In this document: positions 40,084 to 48,904 of the stretch, piece by piece
Layout: each line of letters opens with the position of its first letter
Position numbering within the stretch: position 1 is the stretch's first letter
From: Akkermansia muciniphila
GTDB taxonomy: Bacteria > Verrucomicrobiota > Kiritimatiellia > RFP12 > JAAYNR01
Direction: 5' to 3'
Assembly (NCBI GenBank): GCA_945870025.1
Contig: CAMBQN010000001.1
Coordinates: forward strand, 62,001-126,000
DNA: 64,000 nucleotides
Made by a program: the position numbers and the translations under genes
The notes under the pieces: model-generated
Databases searched by the model: none
Told to the model about the DNA's origin: nothing
The model's input: only the letters and a program-made list of their open reading frames with translations

Positions 40084-41106
40084 GTGCATGTGTCGGTGAT
40101 GGTAGCCGAGGTGTTGGAACTGCTGGCGGTGCGGCCCGGCGGACGGTATGTCGACGGGACGCTCGGGGGAGGCGGCCATGCGGCCGAAATCCTCGCGCGC
40201 GCCGGAGCGGAGGGATCCCTGCTGGGGATCGACCGCGACCCTGAGGCTCTGGAGCGGGCGGCGGCGCGGCTTTCGGGTGTGACGGGCCGCCACGTGCTGG
40301 CCCACGGCGACCATGGCGAGGTGGCGCGGTTGGCGCGGGAGCATGGATTTGGAGACGTCGACGGCATCCTCCTCGATCTGGGGGTGTCGTCGGACCAGAT
40401 CGACACGCCGGGCCGGGGATTCAGTTTTCAGGCGGACGGCCCGCTGGACATGCGGATGGATCCGACCGCAGGCGTGACGGCAGCCCATCTGGTGGCGACG
40501 CTGGACGTCTCCGGGCTGGCCGGGCTGTTTCGCCGCTTGGGCGAGGAGCCGCAGGCGTTGCGGGTGGCCAAGGCGGTCGTGCGCGCCCGGGAGGCGGGGG
40601 CGATCGTGACGACGGGACGGCTGGCGGAAATTGTCAGCGCGGCGCTCGGCGGACGCCGCGGCAGCGGGAAGCATCCGGCGACACGGGTGTTTCAAGCGTT
40701 GCGGATGGCGGTCAACCGCGAATTGGAGGAGCTGGAGCAGGCGCTGGAGGACGGGTTGCGGTTGCTCGCGCCCGACGGTCGGTTGGTGGTGATTACGTTT
40801 GAGAGTCTCACGGATCGGATCGTGAAGCAGCGGTTTGTGGCGCATGCGGGCCGGCAGGTGTCGCTGCAGCAGGGCGGCGCGCGCTGGGAGGGAGATCTGC
40901 CGGCAGTGGAATTGCTGACCCGTCGTCCGCGAACGGCGGGCGATGACGAGGTGTCCCGCAATCCGCGGGCCCGCTCCGCAAATGTGCGGGCGGTGCGCCG
41001 GCTGCGGCCGGAAGAAGAGGCGAATGTAAAGGGTAGCGGAGTGTTCAGGTGTCAGGTTTCGGGTGTCAGGAAGAACCACACGATGTTGCGTCTTCCTGAA
41101 ACCTGA
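40084..41106 (+). CDS. rsmH: 16S rRNA (cytosine-1402-N4)-methyltransferase RsmH
   Basis: Methylates C1402 of 16S rRNA. The 340-residue product starts at GTG 40084 (GGAGG upstream), with HVSVMVAEVLELLAVRPGGRYVDGTLGGGGHA covering motif I, then LLDLGVSSDQIDTPGRGFSF, GPLDMRMDP, TRVFQALRMAVNRELE and VITFESLTDRIVK. About the last 22 residues (GVFRCQVSGVRKN...) are encoded by an inverted-repeat element rather than family sequence. The ancestral C-terminus is probably near RPEEEANVKG. It follows mraZ by 12 bp. Confidence 0.93.
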   Translation: MHVSVMVAEVLELLAVRPGGRYVDGTLGGGGHAAEILARAGAEGSLLGIDRDPEALERAAARLSGVTGRHVLAHGDHGEVARLAREHGFGDVDGILLDLGVSSDQIDTPGRGFSFQADGPLDMRMDPTAGVTAAHLVATLDVSGLAGLFRRLGEEPQALRVAKAVVRAREAGAIVTTGRLAEIVSAALGGRRGSGKHPATRVFQALRMAVNRELEELEQALEDGLRLLAPDGRLVVITFESLTDRIVKQRFVAHAGRQVSLQQGGARWEGDLPAVELLTRRPRTAGDDEVSRNPRARSANVRAVRRLRPEEEANVKGSGVFRCQVSGVRKNHTMLRLPET

Positions 41107-41151
41107 ACACTGAAACCTGAAACCGGCGCTTGCAGGGGTTTTGCAAGCGCC
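41041..41151. repeat. Inverted-repeat element covering the rsmH 3' end, plus a 10-bp stem hairpin
   Basis: 41041-41073 (GTGTTCAGGTGTCAGGTTTC...) is imperfectly inverted at 41092-41124 (CTTCCTGAAACCTGAACAC...), both arms made of a GTTTCAGG-type motif. Next, 41125-41134 and 41142-41151 form a perfect 10-bp stem (GGCGCTTGCA/TGCAAGCGCC) resembling the hairpins at 39339 and 62273. The element supplies the rsmH stop codon. Confidence 0.8.
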
Positions 41152-41207
41152 TCAAGCGATAAACAGAGTTTGAAAAAAACGGATACACGTAAAGGGGAGG
41201 TGCAGCC

Positions 41208-41588
41208 ATGATGAGAAAAAATCGCAAGCACCGTGTTCACGGGCGGATCGTTTCGGTCCACGCCGTCGGGTTGTCTGTGCTCGTCGTGTTCGTGCTGGTG
41301 GGTTATCTGGCGATGGACAATCGGTGTGGCGCGCGCGGCCAGTTGATCAAGGATCTCGAGCGACGTTATGCGTCACTCGAGAATGAGCGGATTCGCGAGG
41401 AGGCGAAATGGAATGCGATGAAGACGCCTGACGCGATGAATCAGCATCTGCTCCGGCACGGCCTCAGCATGACCTATGCCCGTCCCGATCAGATCATCCG
41501 CATGCCCCGTTCGGATTCGGCTGTTGCCCTGGTGGCCGAGTATCAGGAGCGTGAACGTTCGGCCCGGGTGTCGCGGCGTACGCCGTAA
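41208..41588 (+). CDS. FtsL-like division protein
   Basis: A 126-residue bitopic protein: a short basic cytoplasmic tail (MMRKNRKHRVHGR), one membrane helix (AVGLSVLVVFVLVGYLAM, about 19-36) and a predicted coiled coil (QLIKDLERRYASLENERIREEAKW). This is the FtsL layout, and it lies in the FtsL position between rsmH and the division transpeptidase. FtsL scaffolds FtsB/FtsQ and activates FtsWI. Sequence identity is too low in this family to be certain. GGGGAGG precedes the ATG. Confidence 0.7.
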   Translation: MMRKNRKHRVHGRIVSVHAVGLSVLVVFVLVGYLAMDNRCGARGQLIKDLERRYASLENERIREEAKWNAMKTPDAMNQHLLRHGLSMTYARPDQIIRMPRSDSAVALVAEYQERERSARVSRRTP

Positions 41589-41610
41589 ATTCACGCAAGG
41601 GAGGCACCCC

Positions 41611-43308
41611 ATGAATCGGGGCGACAAACAGCGGATACTGTTCGCCGTCTTCATGCTTTCCGTGTTTCTCGCGTGGATCACGTTTCGCCTGTGCGAACTC
41701 CACCTGGGAAACTATTCGGGAAAGATCGAATCGCGTAATTTTCAGCAGGAGCTGGTGGCTCTGCGCGGGACGATCTACGATTGCAACGGCACGCAGAACC
41801 CGCTGGCCATCAGCCTGCCGGGACGCTTGGTGTTCGTGGATCCCAAGATGGTCAACGCCAAGCACGACAAGCTGGTGATCGCCGAGCGTCTCGCCAAGGC
41901 GTTGAACCTGGATGTTGACGCGATTCTGCTGGATCTCAACCGCACCGACTCGCGCTTCATCCGTCTCGCCGTCAGCACCGACGACGCCGTATTCGATCTG
42001 ATCGCCGACAAGAAGACGATGAGCGGCGTCGGCGCGCAACCCCAGACCATTCGCAGCTATCCGCAGGGCCGACGAATGGCTCACGTCGTCGGCTTCATCA
42101 ATGCCGAGGCGATCGGCAGCGCGGGCATTGAGCAGAGCCACCACGCGGACATGATCGGCACATCAGGCTTCATCTCGGGCGAGGTCAATGCCAATCGTGT
42201 CGAAATCTTCGGTCGGCGCACGCAGAACGTTCCGCCCGTGCATGGCGCGAGCGTGCACCTGACGCTGGACAACAACATCCAGTATTTTGTCGAGCGGGGG
42301 TTGCGCGAGGCGTTGGAGACGAGCGGGGGTGATGCCGCATGGGCCGTCGTGCAACGGGTGGCGACAGGCGAAATCCTGGCCATGATCTCGCTGCCCGATT
42401 ATGACCCCAATCAGTACAACCGGGAAAACGAGCTGGTCAAACGGAACTCCGCGATCGGCGTCAACTACGAACCGGGTTCGACCATGAAATCGATGATTGT
42501 CGCGGCGGCCCTGAATGAGCGAATCATCACGCCATCGACGATCATCGACGCCGAGTCGGGGATGTGGGTCTACGCCGGAAAGATACTCAATGACCACGTG
42601 CGCGGGCTGGTCGATGTGGCAACCGTCATTAAGAAATCGAGCAACATCGGCGCGGCCAAGATCGCGCTCATGCTCGGGAATAAACGCATGGAGGCCTATT
42701 TGCGCGGATTCGGATTCGGCCGCAAACTCGGCATCGACCTGCCCGGAGAGGAAAACGGCATTCTGTCGCCGTCCAAGAAGTGGGCCATGATCTCGCCGAC
42801 CCGCATTGCCATTGGACAGGGGGTTGCGGTCACGTCCGTCCAAATGCTGAACGCCTATTGCACCATTGCCAATGGCGGGCATCTGATGCAGCCCTATGTT
42901 GTCAAACAGGTCGTGTCGAGCTCGGGCGAGACCCTGTATCAGGGTAAGCCGAGAATGATCGGACGCCCCATTCGGCCTGAGACGGCGGCGACGATGCGCC
43001 AACTGCTGACCGGCGTGACCGAATTGGGAGGGACGGCCCGCCGGGCGGCTGTTGAAAATTACACGATTGCGGGTAAGACCGGCACGGCGCAGATGTCGGT
43101 TCCGGGCGGCTATTCCAGCACAGACTACTGGGCGTCATTCGTCGGATTCTGCCCCGCCGAGACCCCCGAGTTCGGCATGATCATCGTGATCCAACGGCCG
43201 AGACAGATCCACACCGGCGGCGCCGTGGCGGCGCCGGCGTTCGGTCGGATTGCAGAGGAAATCGCCCATTATCTCGAAATACCGGCCGACAACATGGCGG
43301 TTCCGTAG
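41611..43308 (+). CDS. ftsI: Division-specific peptidoglycan transpeptidase FtsI (PBP3-like)
   Basis: A class B penicillin-binding protein that crosslinks septal murein. The 565-residue product has an N-terminal anchor (ILFAVFMLSVFLAWITF), a pedestal domain (LRGTIYDCNGTQNPLAIS) and the transpeptidase motifs SxxK as STMK (Ser about 290), SxN as SSN (about 341) and KTGT (about 489). No PASTA domain is present. GGGAGG precedes the ATG at 41611. It lies between the FtsL-like gene and murE, the usual dcw order. Confidence 0.92.
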   Translation: MNRGDKQRILFAVFMLSVFLAWITFRLCELHLGNYSGKIESRNFQQELVALRGTIYDCNGTQNPLAISLPGRLVFVDPKMVNAKHDKLVIAERLAKALNLDVDAILLDLNRTDSRFIRLAVSTDDAVFDLIADKKTMSGVGAQPQTIRSYPQGRRMAHVVGFINAEAIGSAGIEQSHHADMIGTSGFISGEVNANRVEIFGRRTQNVPPVHGASVHLTLDNNIQYFVERGLREALETSGGDAAWAVVQRVATGEILAMISLPDYDPNQYNRENELVKRNSAIGVNYEPGSTMKSMIVAAALNERIITPSTIIDAESGMWVYAGKILNDHVRGLVDVATVIKKSSNIGAAKIALMLGNKRMEAYLRGFGFGRKLGIDLPGEENGILSPSKKWAMISPTRIAIGQGVAVTSVQMLNAYCTIANGGHLMQPYVVKQVVSSSGETLYQGKPRMIGRPIRPETAATMRQLLTGVTELGGTARRAAVENYTIAGKTGTAQMSVPGGYSSTDYWASFVGFCPAETPEFGMIIVIQRPRQIHTGGAVAAPAFGRIAEEIAHYLEIPADNMAVP

Positions 43309-43329
43309 GCGCGAAAGGCAGGGAGCGAA

Positions 43330-44826
43330 ATGACGGTTTTGGAATTGACGCAGGGACTCGAGGTGCGTGCCTGCACGGGGCCGGTCGCGACAACGGTCGT
43401 AACCGGGGTGCAGTGCGACTCGCGCCTGATCCGCCCCGGCGATCTGTTCGTGGCCGTTCACGGCACGCGTGCCCACGGGCTGCGGTTTGTGGACGATGCC
43501 TGCGCGCGCGGTGCGGCTGCGGTCGTCGCCACCACGCCGCCCAGCCGGTCAGATGTGCCGTGGGTCGAATTGGTTGGAGGGGATTCCGAGGCGCATGCGG
43601 CGCTGGTCCGCCTGGCCGGTGCGGTGAACGGCCATCCGTCTCGGCGTCTGCAGGTGTACGCCGTGACCGGAACCAACGGCAAGACCACCACCGTCGGGTT
43701 GCTCCGCGACATGCTCGAGGCCGACGGCCGCAGCGCCGGGCTGATCTCCACAGTGGACGTCGCGTATCCCGACCACCGCCACGATGCTGACTGTACCACG
43801 CCCGGCATCTGCGCCCTGCAACGATGCCTGCGGGATATGGCCGATGCGGGCTGCACCGCCGTGGCGATGGAGGCGTCGTCGCACGCGCTTGCGCAAGGCC
43901 GCACCGATGGCACCCGCTTTCACGCGGTCGCCTTCACGAACCTCACCCAGGACCACCTCGACTATCATGGCTCCATGACGTCCTATTTTGAGGCCAAGCG
44001 ACGGCTGTTCGTTAGCGCTGCCGAAACGCGCCCCGGCTCATCCGCCGTGATCAATACCGATGACGCCTACGGGGCGCAACTGGCGCAAGAGGCCGCCGCC
44101 GCCGGGCTGACCGTCGTGCCCTATGGATTGCTCGGCGGGCAGCCCCTGCGCGCCGAAGCCGTGACCGGCACCGCCGACGGGACCGCGTTTGTCTTGTGCA
44201 CGGCCGCCGGCCGCGTGCCAATCACCAGCGGATTGTCGGGCCGCTACAACGTGATGAACATGTTGTGTGCGGCCGGGCTGGCGCTGGCGGGCGGGGTTCC
44301 GCTGGCGGTCGTGGCGCGCACGCTGAGCGAGGCGCGGCCGCGGTGGGGACGGCTGGAACGGGTGCCGACCGCGCTACCGTGCCGAATCTTTGTTGACTAT
44401 GCCCATACCGCCGATGCGCTGGCGAATGTGCTTGCCACGTTGCGCGAGGTAACGCCGGGAAAATTGATCGTGGTCTTTGGTTGCGGTGGCGACCGCGACC
44501 GCGAAAAACGGCCGATGATGGGACAGGCGTGCGCGTCACAGGCGGACCGGCTGGTGATCACCTCCGACAATCCGCGCACCGAAGATCCGGCGGCGATCAT
44601 TCGCGACATCGTGATCGGGCTCCCCCCGGGCACGCCCTACGAGGTCGTGCCGGACCGGTTGGAGGCGATCACGCGAGCGCTTCGCAGCGCGGGCGCCGAC
44701 GACGTGGTGCTGATCGCGGGCAAGGGGCATGAGGCCGTTCAGATCTTTGCGGATCGGACGATCCCGTTCGACGATCGGGACGTGGTGAGGGAAATTGGGC
44801 ATCGACTAGCGGAAACGGAATCTTGA
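43330..44826 (+). CDS. murE: UDP-MurNAc-tripeptide synthetase MurE (meso-diaminopimelate-adding)
   Basis: Adds the third residue to the peptidoglycan stem peptide. The 498-residue Mur ligase has the ATP loop TGTNGKTTTV (about 115-124), a substrate region TTPGICALQRCL, MEASSHAL, NLTQDHLDYHG, the C-terminal IFVDYAHTADAL, and SDNPRTEDP. The DNPR tetrad is the signature for meso-DAP rather than lysine. GGGAG precedes the ATG. It is coupled to murF at its 3' end. Confidence 0.95.
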   Translation: MTVLELTQGLEVRACTGPVATTVVTGVQCDSRLIRPGDLFVAVHGTRAHGLRFVDDACARGAAAVVATTPPSRSDVPWVELVGGDSEAHAALVRLAGAVNGHPSRRLQVYAVTGTNGKTTTVGLLRDMLEADGRSAGLISTVDVAYPDHRHDADCTTPGICALQRCLRDMADAGCTAVAMEASSHALAQGRTDGTRFHAVAFTNLTQDHLDYHGSMTSYFEAKRRLFVSAAETRPGSSAVINTDDAYGAQLAQEAAAAGLTVVPYGLLGGQPLRAEAVTGTADGTAFVLCTAAGRVPITSGLSGRYNVMNMLCAAGLALAGGVPLAVVARTLSEARPRWGRLERVPTALPCRIFVDYAHTADALANVLATLREVTPGKLIVVFGCGGDRDREKRPMMGQACASQADRLVITSDNPRTEDPAAIIRDIVIGLPPGTPYEVVPDRLEAITRALRSAGADDVVLIAGKGHEAVQIFADRTIPFDDRDVVREIGHRLAETES

Positions 44827-44828
44827 GC

Positions 44829-46262
44829 ATGACCATTCAGGAAAATCAAACGGACTGGCCGCTGATACGCGGAGAAGAACTGGCACTCTGGTCGGGGGGC
44901 GTCTGGGATGGGGGCGCGGCCGATGTGCGGGGCGTCACGCAGGATGGACGCCACATGATTCCGGGCGGCCTGTACGTCGCCCTGAAGGGTGAGAACCATG
45001 ACGGTCACGCCTATGTGCTCCAGGCGCAGCAGGGAGGGGCTGCGGCGGCTCTGGTGCGTCACGACTGGCCCCGCGCCGAGGGTGTGGCAATACCGCTCCT
45101 GCGCGTGGCAGAGACGCGCAGCGCACTCGGTCTGGCGGCGGCGGGCCGCCGTCGCGCGCTCCACACGTTTGTGCTGGGCATCACGGGGAGTGTCGGCAAG
45201 ACCACCACCAAGGAACTCTCCGCGGCGGTCTTCTCCGGTGCCGGCCCCACACATGCCACACACGGCAATCTGAACAACGACATCGGGTTGCCGCTCACCC
45301 TCCTCGCCATGCCTGTGGAGACGCGAGTCGGCGTGATCGAGGCGGGGACCAACCATCCCGGTGAAATCGCTTATCTGTGTCGGATTCTGAAGCCGGACGC
45401 GGCGATCATCACGGCGGTCGGGCCGGTGCATCTGGCGCACTTCGGGAGCGAGGCGGCGATCGCCGATGAAAAGGCTGAGCTGATCCGCAGCGTGCCCGAA
45501 CGAGGGTTTGCCGTGATTGACGCCGAAGGCGCGCATGCCCCGTATCTGCGGGCGCAGGCGGCCTGCCGGATCATCTCCGTGCGGATGGATGACAGCGGCG
45601 AGGCCGACTACCTCGGCTCGCTGGTCGATGCCGACGGCGGCGTGGTGAGGGTGTGCGAGCGGACGAGCGGGGAGTCGCAGGTCCTGCGCAGCGGCCTGGT
45701 CGGACGCCACAACGCCATCAATCTTCTCCTGACCGTGGCCGCCGGCCGCGCGACGGGGATGACGTGGGAAGCGATCGAACGGGGATTGGCGCGATTGGCC
45801 ATGCCGCCGATGCGGTGGCAGCGGACCGAGGTGGATGGACTGGTGAGCATCAACGATGCCTACAACGCCAATCCTCCCGCCATGCGCTGCGCATTGGACA
45901 CCTTCGCCCAGACTGCGGCAGCGGCGCGCCGGGTGGTGGTGCTGGGCGACATGCGCGAGCTGGGCGAGGCCTCCGAGTCGTTTCACCGCGAGCTGGGCCG
46001 ATGGGTCGCTGCCGGGCCGTGGGGACTGGTCGTGGCCGTCGGCCAGGACGCGCGCTGGATCGCCGAAGAGGCGGTCGCAGCCGGGTTTCCATCCGGGGCG
46101 GTCCGCCATTTTGACGACACGGCCGCCGCCACGCTCGGCATCCGTGATCTGCTCAAGCCCGGCGACACGCTGCTCTTTAAGGCATCACGCGGCATGGAAC
46201 TCGAGCGGGTCGAGGCGGCGGCGCTGGCCGGGCGTTCCGGGCGCGGAAAACACCGCGACTAG
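44829..46262 (+). CDS. murF: UDP-MurNAc-tripeptide:D-Ala-D-Ala ligase MurF
   Basis: Adds D-Ala-D-Ala to the UDP-MurNAc tripeptide. The 477-residue product has an N-terminal domain (DVRGVTQDGRHMIPGGLYVALKGENHDGHAY), ATP loop GITGSVGKTTTKEL (about 115), THGNLNNDIGLPLTLL, EAGTNHPGEI and INDAYNANPPAMR. I chose the ATG at 44829; a TTG at 44823 overlaps the murE stop. It is the last dcw gene in this run. No mraY, murD or ftsW follows, so the cluster is split here. It is convergent with the next gene and overlaps it by 4 bp. Confidence 0.93.
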   Translation: MTIQENQTDWPLIRGEELALWSGGVWDGGAADVRGVTQDGRHMIPGGLYVALKGENHDGHAYVLQAQQGGAAAALVRHDWPRAEGVAIPLLRVAETRSALGLAAAGRRRALHTFVLGITGSVGKTTTKELSAAVFSGAGPTHATHGNLNNDIGLPLTLLAMPVETRVGVIEAGTNHPGEIAYLCRILKPDAAIITAVGPVHLAHFGSEAAIADEKAELIRSVPERGFAVIDAEGAHAPYLRAQAACRIISVRMDDSGEADYLGSLVDADGGVVRVCERTSGESQVLRSGLVGRHNAINLLLTVAAGRATGMTWEAIERGLARLAMPPMRWQRTEVDGLVSINDAYNANPPAMRCALDTFAQTAAAARRVVVLGDMRELGEASESFHRELGRWVAAGPWGLVVAVGQDARWIAEEAVAAGFPSGAVRHFDDTAAATLGIRDLLKPGDTLLFKASRGMELERVEAAALAGRSGRGKHRD

Positions 46263-47698
46263 AACGCGAAATCATCGGCTTCATCGGCCGACTTTTCCCT
46301 GTAAATATTGAAATCCATCCGACGCAAGGTGCCCAGCGGCAAGGCGATCTTTCCGAAATTCTCGCTTTGCCCCTTGACCTCGTCCTTCTCAATCCGCTCC
46401 AGTTGGAGGGTCAGCAGCCCCCGGTCAGCAAAAGTCATCTGGACGTCATCTTTGTTTTTGCGTGCCCGCGTGGCGTTCTCGGTGGATGTCACGATCTCCA
46501 CGACCCGAGCGATCGGGACGTCGAGCGTGGCGTAGGAGGTCTCGAATTTCACGACGTCGCCGGCAATGGACTTGAGACGGCCGGAAACCTTGTCGTTGTT
46601 GATGAACCGCAACAGGTCGTCCTTGACGACGGTGATGCCGCTGTCGCTGGCCACCTCGGGCATCTTGCCATCCCAATCCGAAATCACGATGCTGCTGATC
46701 TTCAGATCGCCGGTGTTGTTTGACCGGAACGCGATGCCGGTGCCTAGGCCCGCGAATTCGGCTGGTTCCGTCCATTGCGTCAACTGGCGGCCATTGATCA
46801 GCAAGGTAATGGTTTTCGCGCTCTTGTTGACCAGCAGGTTGAATGTCGCGCTCCGGCACTTGCCGTTGCCAAAGTCCGCATACTCGACTTGCCTCTCGAG
46901 GTTTCTCGATCCCGAATTGCGGATGAGACGCTGCAGGTAAAGAGTGGTTCCCTGCACCTGCAGCATGTATCCGTTCCGGTTCTCCTGAACGTTGTCGGTG
47001 TAGATCATGCAGGCGAATTGCGGATAAGCGCCGCGCCAGGCCGCATCGAACCGGATGTCGGCGGTGTCGGGCATCTTCTCGATGAGGCGCCCGATCGGAT
47101 ATTGTTGCGCGGCATAAAGCGCGCCGTCCTTGAAGCGCCACTGCACCTGAGTCCCGCTGTTGGGGTTCATCGTCCACTCCGATAGATCGGTCGGACCCTC
47201 ATAGACCCGCGTCGAAGTCTTGATGTTGGGGGTCATGGACTTGACCATTTGACGGGCGATGGTGATTTTGCCCGCATATCCCGTGTCCAGCACGAGCTTA
47301 TCGCCGTCCATCGATACGATGTTGCCGGGAAGCATGTCCCCGTTGGTCAGGTAGATTGCGGCCGTGCCGGGGACGCCCGGCGTGACCTTGCGCGGGCCCA
47401 GCGTGGCGCGCGTCACGGTGGAGAGGTTGAAATCGAGCGGCTTCTCGGCGCTGCCATGCTTCCACGTCACGCCGCCGGCTTCTGGCGCCACGGCCATCAG
47501 GGCACCGTGAAGCTTGTCCTTGTTGAGAAACTCAAGGGTGTCCCCGCCCGCCGCAACCACTGCGCGCGTCGGCCCCGCGTTTGCGGCCGGCTGGGGCGGC
47601 GGGAGAACGGCGCCATCGAGCGTGACTTGGGCAGGAACCGTGCCCGCCATCCCGATGGCGATAAAACCGGCAACGAGCATCCATTTTGAATCATTCAT
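46259..47698 (-). CDS. Secreted protein with LamG/DUF1080-like middle region, unknown function
   Basis: A 479-residue exported protein with an N-terminal signal peptide (LVAGFIAIGMAGTVPAQ). The N-terminal and C-terminal parts repeat a small beta motif: GDTLEFLNKDKLHGALMAV, GDMLPGNIVSMDGDKLVLDT and DDLLRFINNDKVSGRLKSIAGD. The middle (EGPTDLSEWTMNPNSGTQVQWRFKDGALYA ... YTDNVQENRNGYMLQVQG ... GTGIAFRSNNTGDLKISSIVIS) resembles a jelly-roll sugar-binding or hydrolase-like fold. No catalytic residues can be assigned. It is in tandem with the TPR/HEAT gene upstream. Confidence 0.6.
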   Translation of the reverse strand: MNDSKWMLVAGFIAIGMAGTVPAQVTLDGAVLPPPQPAANAGPTRAVVAAGGDTLEFLNKDKLHGALMAVAPEAGGVTWKHGSAEKPLDFNLSTVTRATLGPRKVTPGVPGTAAIYLTNGDMLPGNIVSMDGDKLVLDTGYAGKITIARQMVKSMTPNIKTSTRVYEGPTDLSEWTMNPNSGTQVQWRFKDGALYAAQQYPIGRLIEKMPDTADIRFDAAWRGAYPQFACMIYTDNVQENRNGYMLQVQGTTLYLQRLIRNSGSRNLERQVEYADFGNGKCRSATFNLLVNKSAKTITLLINGRQLTQWTEPAEFAGLGTGIAFRSNNTGDLKISSIVISDWDGKMPEVASDSGITVVKDDLLRFINNDKVSGRLKSIAGDVVKFETSYATLDVPIARVVEIVTSTENATRARKNKDDVQMTFADRGLLTLQLERIEKDEVKGQSENFGKIALPLGTLRRMDFNIYREKSADEADDFAF

Positions 47699-47750
47699 GA
47701 CGTGTGACTCCTGTTTTTTGTGATCGTGGATCGTTCGAAAAGCAAGCGCA

Positions 47751-48677
47751 TCATTTCAGCAATTCCCGCACGGCAGACTGGACTTCGGGATCGGCATGGT
47801 CCACCTGCTCGCGGAGGAAGGGCGTGGCGGGAGCGCCGATCTCCTTGAGCCGTCGTCTCGCGGCGGCGCGCAGCATGGCATCGGCGTCGCCCAGTTTGAC
47901 GATCAGCCCTTGGATCTCGGCGGCCACCGCTTCGGGCACATCCTCCTTTCGGAGCACGGTTCGGGGCGGTTCGCGCGTAACCGGCGGATTCGCCATTTCG
48001 ATGGGACGCGGTCTTTCGATCTTCTTAATGTCCTGCACCGTCGCGGCCGTCCACGCGCCATCCTGCTGCACCAGCCCCAAGGTGAACACCATGTGGTCTT
48101 GAATCGAAATGGAAAGCGTGGCGGTCTGATTGGTGTCGTTGAAACTCTCTCCTGAAAAGACGAACATTCCGGATTCACGCGCAAACTCCGAAAGAAAGGA
48201 TCGGCCCTCCCGGCGGTTCTCGGCTGCGTACACCTTGTCGGCGAGCTGAACCAGATGCTGCAGCGGTCCCGACAGGATTTGCCTAGCCGCCTTGAAATCG
48301 TCCTTCTGCAGGGCGGCGAAGAAGGCGTCCATCCGGGCCTTGGGACCGGCCTTCGGGCGGAGATCCTTCAACTCGCCGCCATGTGCGGAATAAATCGCCA
48401 AGGCCTTCTTTCTCAGGGCCTCATCATCCGTGGTCTTAAGCAGCGTCGTCGCATCCTGAAGGGCTTCGGACTTGCTTCCCGTGCGGCCATAGGCCTCCGC
48501 CCGGTAGAGCAGGGAGAGTGTTTTCATCTCCGCCACCGTCGGCTCCGCCGTGATGACCGCCGTGAAATTCGTCACCGCCTGGGCGTAGGCTTTGTTCTCC
48601 AGATGTTTCAGTCCGTCATGGAAATTCGCCGACAGCCCGACGATCACCGCGAGCGCAACATCCACAATATTCGTCAT
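47751..48677 (-). CDS. TPR- and HEAT-repeat-containing protein
   Basis: A 308-residue protein with a weak N-terminal hydrophobic stretch (IVDVALAVIVGLSANF), a TPR-like region (HLENKAYAQAVTNFTAVITAEP... LYRAEAYGRTGSKSEALQD), a middle domain of unknown type, and a C-terminal HEAT-like repeat (KLGDADAMLRAAARRRLKEIGAPATPFLREQVDHADPEVQ). Probably a scaffold protein. AAAGGAGG lies before the ATG. It precedes the secreted beta-motif gene by about 50 bp on the same strand. Confidence 0.65.
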   Translation of the reverse strand: MTNIVDVALAVIVGLSANFHDGLKHLENKAYAQAVTNFTAVITAEPTVAEMKTLSLLYRAEAYGRTGSKSEALQDATTLLKTTDDEALRKKALAIYSAHGGELKDLRPKAGPKARMDAFFAALQKDDFKAARQILSGPLQHLVQLADKVYAAENRREGRSFLSEFARESGMFVFSGESFNDTNQTATLSISIQDHMVFTLGLVQQDGAWTAATVQDIKKIERPRPIEMANPPVTREPPRTVLRKEDVPEAVAAEIQGLIVKLGDADAMLRAAARRRLKEIGAPATPFLREQVDHADPEVQSAVRELLK

Positions 48678-48904
48678 ACCCGCCTCCTTTCAGATCGCGC
48701 GCAGGTTACTGCCATTCCGCACCGGCCGATGACGACGCCACGATTCAACGGGGAAGAGCGTAGCAAACCGATACAGAGTGGGCAATGACAAACATCCTCC
48801 CCTGGCCCCGAGCAGGTCATAGCCAGGGCCGCTTGCCGGCTGAAAGGCGAGAACGTGGCCCGCTGGCGGGTACGAATGGTCGAACTTCCATCCGGAACCG
48901 TGTC

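Noticed and set aside
46763-47000. Possible catalytic glycoside hydrolase site in the secreted protein at 46259-47698
   Set aside because: The region is jelly-roll-like but has no recognisable catalytic acid pair, so I did not assign an enzyme function.
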